A DNA stretch of 64,000 nucleotides from Phytophthora sp. 'mugwort' (taxonomy: Eukaryota; Oomycota; Peronosporomycetes; Peronosporales; Peronosporaceae). Shown piece after piece: positions 10,129 through 19,507 of the stretch. A program made the translations under genes and the position numbers. The stretch is from contig JAUCEF010000014.1 of the NCBI GenBank assembly GCA_033558025.1, positions 744,001-808,000 of the forward strand. The letters run 5' to 3'. Positions within the stretch are counted from its first letter, which is position 1; each line of letters opens with the position of its first letter. The notes beneath the pieces were generated by a model. The model worked only from the letters and a program-made list of their open reading frames with translations. It did no database searches and was not told the origin of the DNA.

Positions 10129-10317
10129 CCTCTGTGCACCATCATCTCGTCAATCAGCCCATGCACCCTACGGATGCTGAATTTAGCCATTCTCTTGTCA
10201 ACTCTTGTAGACCATCGGCGATTCTCTCTCTTAGTCTTGCCGATCAATCACCATCGACGAGAGACTAATGGTGGGCAACTGCAGAGACCGAATCAACGAG
10301 TGCTTCGTCGTAGTTTG

Positions 10318-10331
10318 GCCATTCCTCGCTC
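10318..10331 (+). promoter_or_regulatory. Possible oomycete initiator (Inr) for YGY-B
   Basis: GCCATTCCTCGCTC partly fits the oomycete initiator pattern TCATTYYNCA and is followed by a pyrimidine-rich run, about 80 nt before the ATG. The matching block upstream of YGY-D is at 42,581-42,594. Weak call, from pattern and position only. Confidence 0.3.
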
Positions 10332-10401
10332 TCTTACTTTTCATTTCGCCTCCTCCCCGGCACTCGACAGATCAACTCAAGCTAAGCCATCCTCGTCTAA
10401 G

Positions 10402-11217
10402 ATGCATTCCAAGATCTTCCTCATGATGGGCCTGTGCGTCGCTGCCTCCGTCCTACATGCGACGGGAGCCCGCAGTGCTCCGCGTCGTCAACTCGGCTCG
10501 TACAAGGACTACGGACACCACCCGCACAAGTACGACCATGACCACCGGAAGAAGCACCACAACGACAAGGACCACTCGCACTACCGTCGCCGCCTCGAAG
10601 AGAAGGACATCAAGGCCAAGAATGCTGAGTCCTCGGACTACAGCTACGACAAAGACGATTATGGCCATGGTAACTATGACCACGATGACTACAACTACGG
10701 CGCCTATGCCTACAAGCACGACGACTACAAGCACAAGGGTTACGACTACGACGACTATGACTACAAGGGCTATGGCGATGGTTACAGCAGCTACAAGAGC
10801 TACGGCGGGGACTGCGACTACTACAACGACGACTATTACGGCCACGGTAACGACTACTACAGCTACGGTGGCAAGGGCTATGGTGGCAAGGGCTACGATT
10901 ACTACCCAACTTACTACTCGTCCTACGGCTACCCGAGCTACGACTCCGGATATGACTCTGGATATGACTCTGGCTGTGGCTACCCGTCTTACAGCTCCGG
11001 ATACGGCTACCCCAGCTACAGATCCGGCTATGGGTACCCGAGCTACAGCTACCCTGGCTACGTCTACGAGTCTGCTGCGTCGGGTGCTGACGCTGTTAAG
11101 AAGGAAACTGCGGCTGCTCCTACGGACGCTGCCAACACCAAGTCAGAAAAGACGGAGAGCAAGGCGAAGTCGTCCAAGGAGGCCAAGCCGAACGCCGCCA
11201 AGTCGAAGGACAAATGA
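10402..11217 (+). CDS. Secreted Tyr/Gly/His-rich repeat protein (YGY-B)
   Basis: 271 residues. Same architecture as YGY-A: signal peptide (about 1-22), RRQLG near residue 30, a His/Lys/Asp block, RRRLEEKD around 62-69, Tyr-Gly repeats and an Ala/Lys/Ser tail. Compared with YGY-A it has an extra six residues in the SYDKDDYGHG segment (also present in YGY-C and YGY-D), so A carries the deletion. The ATG is chosen for the signal peptide; the frame is open upstream for nearly 100 more codons, as in A, apparently by chance of composition. It lies between GT71-2 and GT71-3 on the same strand. Function unknown; extracellular structural or host-directed roles are both possible. Confidence 0.82.
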   Translation: MHSKIFLMMGLCVAASVLHATGARSAPRRQLGSYKDYGHHPHKYDHDHRKKHHNDKDHSHYRRRLEEKDIKAKNAESSDYSYDKDDYGHGNYDHDDYNYGAYAYKHDDYKHKGYDYDDYDYKGYGDGYSSYKSYGGDCDYYNDDYYGHGNDYYSYGGKGYGGKGYDYYPTYYSSYGYPSYDSGYDSGYDSGCGYPSYSSGYGYPSYRSGYGYPSYSYPGYVYESAASGADAVKKETAAAPTDAANTKSEKTESKAKSSKEAKPNAAKSKDK

Positions 11218-11529
11218 AGAGCATGCTGAGAGAAGTAGTCGAGGGGCGGAAGTGTAGCCCGCGGCATGTGTAGCGTAGAGAAAGAATAGTAGCTGTAGCT
11301 TAATGCAAAGCCAATGAATGTATCACGACTCATTAAGAGCGTTGGTTACTTAAAACCTACGGCATGAAACGGACGCGTGCTCCTACTTGGGACAATGTTC
11401 CAGCTTTGATGAACGCCTCAACACCCGAATCCGCTGTGATTTCGCGAAACGACTACAGCGATTTAGCAGCTCGAGAGCATCCACAACTTTGCACTCTTCC
11501 ACTCGCTAGCTACAGTAGCAACCAGCTCG
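11218..11529. other. Intergenic region YGY-B to GT71-3
   Basis: 3' flank of YGY-B (end of inverted repeat 1 near 11,320) and the short upstream region of GT71-3. No gene seen. Confidence 0.4.
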
Positions 11530-13527
11530 ATGTTTAGACAGATTCGCGGCGGCGGTCGAGACCGTCGACCACAGCCCCCTATTGTCGGATGGGTTACCGT
11601 TCTACTACTCCTCGCTCTATCAGCATCCTGCGGCTGGTACAGTCAACAAGCCATCACGTTTTCAGACAAAAGTGCCCGCGAAGTCAAGAGTGTGACGCAT
11701 GAGGTCATTATCCGTCGCCAAGAGCTTCTAAGCAAACTTACAGCTCCAGCCGGTGATTCCGGGTCGATCGTACCAGCAACAATGCTGTTGGACCACGTCC
11801 AGTTCTCGTTGGACGCTTCGTCTTCGCAAGATACAGACGACGTTGAGTTCCTTATCGACCCTATGAAAGACGTTCCATCAGACGACACGCCAAAGCCAAC
11901 GGAAAAGAAGACGGAAGCACCAAAACCAAAGCCAAAGTCACCTCAGAAGAGCTTAAAACCGCTAAATCCAGCTTTATCAAAGACGCCGACGTCGAAAACA
12001 GAGTCAAATGTAGAGACATTGTGGACTCCTGTTAAAAGCCTCGCGGAACTGGATGCGTTCGAGTGTGTTGCGTGGCGACAAACGGCTAACTGCTCTCCTC
12101 GTGGAGATCTCAAGCCGCAGAGAGATGGTCCATGTGACCGCATTATTCTGTCTTCCGACTCGGGTTTCTGTGAATATCGTAACCGCAAAACGGGAGAAAT
12201 GCGTCGACTTATCGCAGCAAAGTGTAAGTCTCGTGCCAGTCAAATGGGCTACTCGTGCTCAAATGCTACAATGCTCGTGCGGTACAACCTCATGGCCGAC
12301 GACTACAAGCCAGACTACCCGCTTTCGTTCGAGAACAACCGACGTGACTTTTTTCAAGAAAATGGGCTTATTAAAGAGAACGCGAGCAAAATTTTGACAA
12401 GGAGTGGATTGAAACTAGAGTCCCCCGCTTCGTTTACACAAGGGATCGCGTACGTTGTGTACGAGCAATTGTTCCTTAGCGTGTATGCAGCGATTCGAGC
12501 GCTACGTTCTACCGGTTGCACACTGCCGATCGAGCTTTGGTATCGAGAAGATGAGACCAACACGTCCCACCCGCTACTGCAAGAACTGCAGAGCAAATAC
12601 GGCGCTTACTTGCGTGTCATTAAAGATTCCCGCGCTATCAAGTTTTACACGAAACTGTATGCTGTTTTTTACAGCGCTTTCGACCACCTTCTGTTGCTAG
12701 ATGCGGACAATTACGCCGTTCGAGATCCTACACATTTGTTCAATACCAAAATCTACAACGACACGGGTGCCGTCTTTTGGCCAGATTTCTGGATGCCCAA
12801 TCGCACCATTTTCAAGATTAAAAAAGGCAGCGACTTGTGGGACCTCATGGGCGTCCCCTTTGTCGATATGTTTGAACAGGAGAGCGGCCAGGTACTTGTG
12901 AACCGAGTCAAACACACAAAAGCATTGCACACACTGCTACACTACGGACTCACAGAGCCTCATTTGCCAGCCGAGTTTGATATGCTCTGGGGTGACAAGG
13001 ATCTCTTCCGTTTCGCTTGGATGCGTTCGAATTCGAGCTTCCACATGATAAAGCGCCCAGCAGGTAGCGCGGGACTTAAAGTCCCGCATCTCAACATTTT
13101 TTGTGGTAACACAATGGTGCAGCACGACCCTGAGGGCGAAATCGCCTTTCTTCATCGGAATATCGTCAAGTTTTTACCCGACGGGAATCACACACAAAAG
13201 CTCTGGCATTACGTGCAACAGTACAATAGGAACCAAGATCTACGCTACTACGAAGTCCGTGGCGATGTGGATCACCGGTGGTTCCCTACCATTCGGAAGT
13301 GCTACGGCCGACGCATTAATTACCTTCGCGCGTATTCGCTCAAGCCTATCGAGGACTTTCCGTTTGCGGGTCTTGAGGACGAAATTATTAGCCACGTACT
13401 CGAAGGAGAGAAAATCATCAAGCAGTCTGAGTATCTAAGTGCATCGACTGAGCCTCCTGCTACAAACAGTCCAACGAGGAGCAAGAAAATTGATGGCAGG
13501 AAAGTCGAGAAACACAAAACAAAATAG
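11530..13527 (+). CDS. GT71 (MNN1-like) glycosyltransferase, type II membrane protein (GT71-3)
   Basis: 665 residues, single exon. The anchor is close to the N-terminus (about 19-37) after a basic tail. The stem is longer than in the paralogues and has a Lys/Pro-rich section (about 115-150). The cysteine module is at 179-243. The DxD is at 391-393 in LLLDADNYAVRDP, and FWPDFW, ESGQVLVNR and GDKDLFRFAW are conserved. It is the most divergent of the three (KVPHLNIFCGNTMVQ, RGDVDHRWFP), so the duplication that produced it is older. Expected Golgi glycosyltransferase of the MNN1 type; substrate unknown. It ends in a Lys-rich tail. Its stop is 111 bp from the end of the convergent permease gene. 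Confidence 0.87.
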   Translation: MFRQIRGGGRDRRPQPPIVGWVTVLLLLALSASCGWYSQQAITFSDKSAREVKSVTHEVIIRRQELLSKLTAPAGDSGSIVPATMLLDHVQFSLDASSSQDTDDVEFLIDPMKDVPSDDTPKPTEKKTEAPKPKPKSPQKSLKPLNPALSKTPTSKTESNVETLWTPVKSLAELDAFECVAWRQTANCSPRGDLKPQRDGPCDRIILSSDSGFCEYRNRKTGEMRRLIAAKCKSRASQMGYSCSNATMLVRYNLMADDYKPDYPLSFENNRRDFFQENGLIKENASKILTRSGLKLESPASFTQGIAYVVYEQLFLSVYAAIRALRSTGCTLPIELWYREDETNTSHPLLQELQSKYGAYLRVIKDSRAIKFYTKLYAVFYSAFDHLLLLDADNYAVRDPTHLFNTKIYNDTGAVFWPDFWMPNRTIFKIKKGSDLWDLMGVPFVDMFEQESGQVLVNRVKHTKALHTLLHYGLTEPHLPAEFDMLWGDKDLFRFAWMRSNSSFHMIKRPAGSAGLKVPHLNIFCGNTMVQHDPEGEIAFLHRNIVKFLPDGNHTQKLWHYVQQYNRNQDLRYYEVRGDVDHRWFPTIRKCYGRRINYLRAYSLKPIEDFPFAGLEDEIISHVLEGEKIIKQSEYLSASTEPPATNSPTRSKKIDGRKVEKHKTK

Positions 13528-13638
13528 TTTAAATTGAATCTACATGTAGCTTTTTTGGTTTTACATAAGCCTATCAAGAAGCTGACCAGAACAAATATAC
13601 TGTAATTGTTTATTGTCTATCGTGAGGACTGGGCCTAG

Positions 13639-15246
13639 CTAGAGTTCCTCGGAGAGGTCATTCAGGTGCAGTGGGGCTCCAATAATATCCGAGTACTTAT
13701 GGTACGGGTTGCGTTCAATGTACTTCTGGATAAAGTAGCCAAATAGGAGCGCAAGGACGTTGAGCATGAAACTGGTCCAGGACTTGGTCAACTCGTTCAT
13801 CATGATGAAGACTCCTAGTGTGAAAGGCAGCATCATTGTCATTACCAGTGCATGGTCCGACAGGTTCACACGATACGGTCGTTCAATTTCAGGGTGGGAG
13901 AACCGCATACGAACAGCAGCACTCATCTCTACGAGCGAGGACAGAGCTGACAGGAAATTGTCAACCGCCAAAATCGTGTCGAAGTCAAACATGCCCATGA
14001 ATACAATGATGAAGAATGCCAGCAGAATGGCTCGCCTCGGCACGCCAGTATCCGGGTGGCGCCTAAGGAACAAAAAACAAAAAAAGCAATAAATATCACA
14101 GATTTCCATACAAACGTTAGGCAAGGGAGCACAACGTACTGTGCGAAATAAGGTGGTGCAAGGCCTGAGTCAGCCATACCAGCCAGTTGGAAGCCGTCTT
14201 TGGCCATTTCAGCAACGTACAGTCCGAGGTTGCCAAAGACCGACGAGATCAACACCCAGATGCAAAGCCACGTCCCACCAATCTTCTGTGCGATGACCGA
14301 GTACGACCCGTCGTCCCAGGTCGTGTAGTGCGGCATATCCGCACCTGCAATGGCAATGAATGGGATGATATACCTAGTAAACCCAATACAATTAATACGC
14401 CATCAGTTCCCTCGCGGTCAACTTTTCCGCTTAAGTCACACCCAAATTCACCTACGTGAACGCGATCATCACCACCGTGAGCACCATCGCCTTCGGATAT
14501 GTTGTCTTGGGTGTCTGGATTTCTCCAGCATAAGCTCCAGCCGCATCAAAGCCGCTGTAGTTCCAGTACAACGCACTCAGCAGCCGTCCCCAATCGCGCT
14601 ACCAACAGTAACAACAACAAACCTCAGCAAACCGCCAAAACCTCGCACTCAAACTACATGTACGCACGTCTTTTCGGATGACGAACCAATTGGCTGGTTC
14701 TATGAGCGGCGTAGCGTAGACAATCAAGACTGCAAAGGGCAGGAAGATCATGACCCCCATGACCAGTAGCGTGTGCCCCACCACCTTGATGCTTCTCAGC
14801 GTCGGCAGCATAAACAGCACCGCGAATACCGCACGCATGCCGAAGACGCTCCAAGCGACTCCATCCTCCCCGTTCATGGCGTCCTTGTCCCCAAGCGCCA
14901 GCGCCAGCAACGTGTCCACGATGAGACAGGGGTAAATGGCATTGTCAATGACCCCAGACGTCCAACTCCAATAACCCACTTGGAAACCCATGGGTCGACC
15001 GAACGCCACGCCCACCCACTTGCAGAAGCTGCCGTCGGTCGGAAATGCCGTAAAGAGCTCGGCAAATGTGAGCGCGAGCGGCAGACACCAGACCCAGGGG
15101 AAGAGTACGACGGCCACGATGCCTACGAACGGGCCGCATGCTGCCAGCACGGGCTCGCTTCCCCACGGACCGCCACTGACGTTGAAGTACGTGATGAGCG
15201 CCACGGACAGGATGCCCAGCTGGCGGTGCGAGTGAGACCCTGGCAT
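13639..15246 (-). CDS. APC-superfamily amino-acid/polyamine permease, four exons
   Basis: Coding exons on the minus strand: 15,246-14,668; 14,598-14,456; 14,373-14,140; 14,062-13,639 (459 residues). The introns of 69, 82 and 77 bp all have GT...AG ends, and joining them restores an open frame across the whole fold. Motifs: TYFNVSGGPWGSEP in TM1, WNYSGFDAAGAYAGE in the middle (the helix conserved in LAT/polyamine-uptake carriers), and YIIPFIAIAGAD. Later come a helix with FGNLGLYVAEMAKDGFQLAG and then GVPRRAILL. About 11-12 membrane helices. Likely role: import of amino acids or polyamines at the plasma membrane or vacuole, by family. The start at 15,246 is uncertain: the frame is open upstream (SAQSEVSPALPS) and an N-terminal exon may be missing. 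Convergent with GT71-3. Confidence 0.85.
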
Positions 15247-15823
15247 CGATGGCAGTGCAGGAGAGACTTCGGACTGCGCAGACGTCAGCAGTAGCGCATG
15301 AAGACGGGAAAGTACTTGAGTAGATACAGTAAATAAGGGTATGAGATGTAAGAGGTGGCATAAATTTGAAATTAAACTCCGTACAATAGAGATTGAAAGG
15401 TTATCGGATTCATAAATTACGACAGTTAGCCAATGGGAAGGCATGATGGTTAGGTGGGGTGGACCACAAAGGTTGGTACACTATGTGGCTCAAACGGTTG
15501 TGAAAAATTGAGTTGTTGCAGTGGTGCATTGGCTACAGACTTATCACCATCGCCCAGGTTATGTCTAGTATGTAGGGCTGAATTATATGGTATATTCTTG
15601 CAATTGATATTGCAGGTGCAGCGCCTTGAGCACTACGCCCTGCACTCCGTTGTAACTAGATCTGATTCCAAGTTCAACATCATCCTTTTCATCCAATAAT
15701 ATGTCTTTGTAATGGCAGACTGCTATTTTGCACCAATCCGTATCCATGTCTGAACCTCTTTTTTTCATCTTTTCATTCAATCACGTCTGTCCTACTTCAA
15801 TCCTTCTCAATCCGGGATACACC
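15247..15823. other. Divergent intergenic region permease / F-box-macro gene
   Basis: The two genes point away from each other. The 3' half, before the macro gene, is pyrimidine rich (CTTTTTTTCATCTTTTCATTC) as often seen near oomycete start sites. No gene seen. Confidence 0.4.
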
Positions 15824-17113
15824 ATGACGACGCCACGCGATGAGGATCTGCAGCTCAACCACGCGGCTCCAGCACTGCCCAACGCGGCACTTACCAAGCG
15901 CCAGCGTCTGCCGGACACTGCTGCTTTTGGTCAAGCGATTGGCCGGGTGTTCGACGTTGAAATGCTGCTGCGAGGGCTGCTAACTCTACTGGACTTGCCC
16001 TCATTGGCCAGCTTCCTGGAGGTTCTGGCCCATGACGACTCATGGCGAGCCATATTGGCCTACGAGACGCTGTGGAAGGAGATGCTGAACACACATTTTG
16101 GTGGAAAGTTACCACCTGCCGAGCAATTCAACGAAGAAGAAGATCTAGAACAATCCGATGATGAAGAAGATGAGGAGCTGCAAGAGGATGATGATGAAGA
16201 AGAAGAGGACATCCCAGATCTCGTTGAGGTCCTAGAGGGCGACATGGAGGTGGGTGACGACGTTTCTCTACTGGGGGAAGCTGATGATGTGGAGAGTGAG
16301 GACGATGACTCCGATGTGGTGCTGGTCCGTCCTCCTCTACGTAGACCAAGAGCAGGACGCAGTGCGAGAAACGTGGCTGCCAGACCCGAGAGTGATGCGG
16401 AATCTTCTGCTGATATGGAACAGGCGTCTGCAGTCACATGGATTGATGGAGTACCGAGCCAGAAGGTGCTGGACGTGGCCTGTCCGGATCTTAAAGAGTT
16501 CCTGCGCTCTGCTGAGCACCTGGTGCAGTTTGATGCCCGTGTGCAGATCATAAGAGGCGATATTGGAGATATCAAGACAGTTGGCGACCAACGTGTGGAT
16601 GGATTGGGCTTCCCGACGGCGTCGTTCCTGAGGAACCCGCATACGGGTGCGGCTTCGGTGATTTTTCGACGTGCAGGACAAGGTCTGAGTGACCATATTC
16701 GGACGTTGAATGTCCAACTCAATGTTGGACAAGTTCATGTCACGCCAGGCTTTGGTGCAGATGTGGACAAGCTCATTCACTGTGTGGGTCCGAGCGGATT
16801 CAACCCTCACTGCTTTAGAGATCTTCAACGGACGTACAGAAGCGTGCTGCGTTGTATCCAAAGAGAGAATCTCAGTTGCGTTGCGCTGGCGTCCATCTCC
16901 ACAGGCAACATGGGTTTGCCAATTGACAATGCCGCTTGGTTTGCACTGTGTGCTATCCAGCGCTACATGCGTTCCACGGATTGGACGGCTACAATTGCCA
17001 TCGTTTGCTTTGAGGCGGACGTGTTTGCTGCATTTACCAAAAGCAAGACCAAAGTGATGTCTCGATTCAACGCTGACACGCTGCGCGCTATTCCGCCGCT
17101 GCGGAACCGGTAA
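15824..17113 (+). CDS. F-box-like / acidic linker / macro-domain protein
   Basis: 429 residues. The start at 15,824 (MTTPRDEDLQ) is preferred over an upstream in-frame ATG at 15,728 whose translation looks like leader sequence. Residues about 45-93 form an F-box-like helical segment (LLTLLDLPSLASFLEVL, W..L...LW). Residues about 104-165 are very acidic (runs of Asp/Glu), followed by a basic PRAGRSARN patch. Residues about 238-415 are a macro domain: IIRGDIGDI, FRRAGQGLSDH, KLIHCVGP, ISTGNMGLP. An F-box would link a substrate to an SCF ubiquitin ligase, and the macro domain could read ADP-ribose. The canonical N-A-A-N and GGGV loop is replaced, so binding is uncertain. The paralogue starts this window. 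No introns seen. Confidence 0.78.
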   Translation: MTTPRDEDLQLNHAAPALPNAALTKRQRLPDTAAFGQAIGRVFDVEMLLRGLLTLLDLPSLASFLEVLAHDDSWRAILAYETLWKEMLNTHFGGKLPPAEQFNEEEDLEQSDDEEDEELQEDDDEEEEDIPDLVEVLEGDMEVGDDVSLLGEADDVESEDDDSDVVLVRPPLRRPRAGRSARNVAARPESDAESSADMEQASAVTWIDGVPSQKVLDVACPDLKEFLRSAEHLVQFDARVQIIRGDIGDIKTVGDQRVDGLGFPTASFLRNPHTGAASVIFRRAGQGLSDHIRTLNVQLNVGQVHVTPGFGADVDKLIHCVGPSGFNPHCFRDLQRTYRSVLRCIQRENLSCVALASISTGNMGLPIDNAAWFALCAIQRYMRSTDWTATIAIVCFEADVFAAFTKSKTKVMSRFNADTLRAIPPLRNR

Positions 17114-17980
17114 GCAAAGTTGCAAATGTGCGAGTTATTTGTCTCGGCACTTTTTCATATTTTATTTAGGTTAAGTCTCGTGGAAGTCGTGTCAACTCGT
17201 AGTATTGGTAGTTGGAAGTGGTGTAGCAAGATACATGTGTCCGAGAGGTTTGCTATCCGTAATGTGGAGATCCTACTGCGATACTAAAACCGAGATTCGG
17301 TCTGCGGCAACAAACTGTTGAACTTCGTGTTTGATCGTGTAGTCGAAGCTCTTTATGCGTTTGCATGTGGAGGTATTAAGAGTTTCTCACTCAAGCTTGA
17401 TCATCGTTCGCGAATTCAAATTTCACATCGACGCATTGCAGCTCAAGGCATTGCACACGGTTCGTGGGGCTGCTCAATCGTGCGGAAAGATCGAATGAGC
17501 GTATGTGGTACCCTTATCATGCCTGTGAGCCTCACCGTGAGGCTTTGGGCCGTTGGTTTTAGGTAAAACTTTACCTCGTGCTCAGGAGTACTTCTGTAGT
17601 AAAACACACGCTGGAGCTAAGCTGTAAGTTGCAGCTACACAGCTGCCTGCAACTCAATGAAGTGCCGCCGTCGAGTTTTATCATCTTGCAGCTGTGCCTC
17701 AATGTATCGAACGGTTGGTTAGCCGTTTAACGTGTAATATACAAATACAGATTTTGTATTGTACAGGTATTACTGTTCGTTATTTAGAGAAGTGGCGTGA
17801 ATGAGGTGGATACGTTAGTTTAGAGAAGTGAGGTGGATTTTTTAGTCGATGTAAAAATATCATGTAGCCATCTGTGGATGGATACTAAGATACTTACCGA
17901 AAAGGCCAGTCCGATCCTTCCTTCATTCGGCTTTTCGCTCCCCGTTCAATACTTAAAAGTGACCCCCCTATTGCTGTGCC
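17114..17980. other. Intergenic region, no gene seen
   Basis: No protein with recognisable features. The stretch from about 17,740 is AT-rich and probably upstream sequence of the PH-domain gene. Confidence 0.4.
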
Positions 17981-18607
17981 ATGGCATCTCTGATTAAAGG
18001 CCTCGCAGGTGACCTCACAGGGTCCGCAGACGTTTGTAAGATTGAGGCCGACTTCTCGAAATGTCTGGCGTCCGAGTACCTCCTGCCAAATGAGACCATC
18101 GCTTTCTCGATGATGTCCGTGAAAGAAGAGTTCACTTTCACCAACATGGCTTTAATCAAGCTTGAAGGTGAAAATGCCACCACTACCCGCAAGCTCGTGG
18201 AACGCTACAACTACAAGGACAACGTCATCAATCACGTCAAGTTCGAGAGCGCCGGACACGTCGACCGCGACTGCGAGATCAAGCTTCACATCGGGGGCAC
18301 GAGCATCTCCATTGACATTGCGAGGGCTGAGCAGGCGTCGGCTCAAGGCATTTACAAGGTATTGGAGCTGCTGAACCGAGCTCAAGTTGCAAACGAACGT
18401 CTGTGGGAGCTCAGCACGCTGGGCTTGAAGCACGCGAGTGAAGCTTTGTATCTAACGGAGAACAGCGGTCAGACGCTCACGAAGCAGTCAGATGAAGCTA
18501 CTGCTTGGCTCTATGAAGCTTACAAGCGCACTCACCCGCATTGCTACCGTGATGTGATCCAGTCAGCCTTCTCGGATCTCCGTCTCGTGGACAAGTTGGC
18601 ACAGTAG
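17981..18607 (+). CDS. Bacterial-type PH-domain (YvbH-like) protein
   Basis: 208 residues, single exon. Residues about 1-124 match the bacterial PH-like domain family (bPH_1, formerly DUF1696; YvbH type): ALIKLEGENATTTRK, VERYNYKDNVINHVKFE and DIARAEQASAQGIYKVL. The rest (about 125-208) is helical and probably mediates oligomerisation, as in YvbH. No signal peptide or membrane segment. Role unknown. In bacteria the family is uncharacterised; occurrence in a few protists suggests old transfer, which is inference from memory of the family and not tested here. It has normal codon use for this region. It sits just before the piggyBac insertion, whose left TTAA is 65 bp after the stop. Confidence 0.7.
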   Translation: MASLIKGLAGDLTGSADVCKIEADFSKCLASEYLLPNETIAFSMMSVKEEFTFTNMALIKLEGENATTTRKLVERYNYKDNVINHVKFESAGHVDRDCEIKLHIGGTSISIDIARAEQASAQGIYKVLELLNRAQVANERLWELSTLGLKHASEALYLTENSGQTLTKQSDEATAWLYEAYKRTHPHCYRDVIQSAFSDLRLVDKLAQ

Positions 18608-18671
18608 ATAAAACGACGCTGTTACTGGTAAAAGGTTTTAAGCCATAATGGAAGAATCTGCCTTTAACCCT

Positions 18672-18688
18672 TTAACCCCTTGAACGCG
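18672..18688 (+). repeat. piggyBac left end: TTAA + 13-bp TIR
   Basis: TTAA at 18,672-18,675 followed by CCCCTTGAACGCG. Confidence 0.9.
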
Positions 18689-19507
18689 ATCCTCCTCTGT
18701 GCCACCATGGGACTAAGAAAACCTGTATCTTCGGTAAGGGCTTGCATACAAAACTTTAGATGTTCTGGTAACAGGAATCGTGGATAGGCACATCAATAAC
18801 CTTGCAATCTGGCTTCTGCTAATCGTGTAGCTTGGAGCTCAGTGATAGTGGAGATGAATACCGGTTGAAATGACACGTTACCGCCAAATGTGAATGTGCG
18901 TGGGCAAAATCAGTCCAACCGTGGGATAAAGATTTGTCAATGAGTATCAGAGTCGTGCCAGCAAAGTCATAGTCGATACAGCCAAATACATATGATGGCA
19001 GCCAAGTTGACGTGATGAGCACTGCTATATTGAAACAAAAACAAGACTGCAGAGGGACAACTGCTTAGTCCTCAGTCTCGGCTACACGCACTCGATTGGG
19101 TTGGTGCTGTTCTCCTGCCGTGGATTTCTCGCCCGATGCATTGGCATCGCTCGCGTCCTCTCAAGACGCTACACTTTCACCTTCGTAGCTCTCGCTGCGA
19201 GGCTCCTTTGCTGGCATCCGCGCACGAATCTTCCGTTTGCGCACCGAGCTCGGAAGCAATGTCCCGTTGCGCCAGACTTTATGTCACAGATCGAAGCACG
19301 TAATCGGGATCCCTTTGTGTCCACGGCGGGGCTTATCGCAAAGGAAGACTCTCCACGCCTTAGTCTCTTCGACGACGTCGTCGACTTGCAGTCGCTACAG
19401 TAGATAGATGAGTCACCATCGCATACATCGTCAGTGCCTTTTAGCAAAGAGCAGACCTTGCAAACGCGAGTAGTCCGTTTTCGCCCGGTCTGGTTGTTCC
19501 CCGCCCT

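Larger units (their letters stand above)
10002..11320 (+). repeat. Inverted repeat 1, right arm (YGY-B unit)
   Basis: Reverse-complement match to 1,299-2,604. It contains the YGY-B gene with upstream and 3' flanks. The divergent GYG half of the unit was not carried along or has been lost. Confidence 0.85.

Noticed and set aside
10114..10401. N-terminal extension of YGY-B (about 96 codons upstream of the chosen ATG)
   Set aside because: The chosen ATG begins a textbook signal peptide and the extension is not conserved between the A/B and C/D loci.
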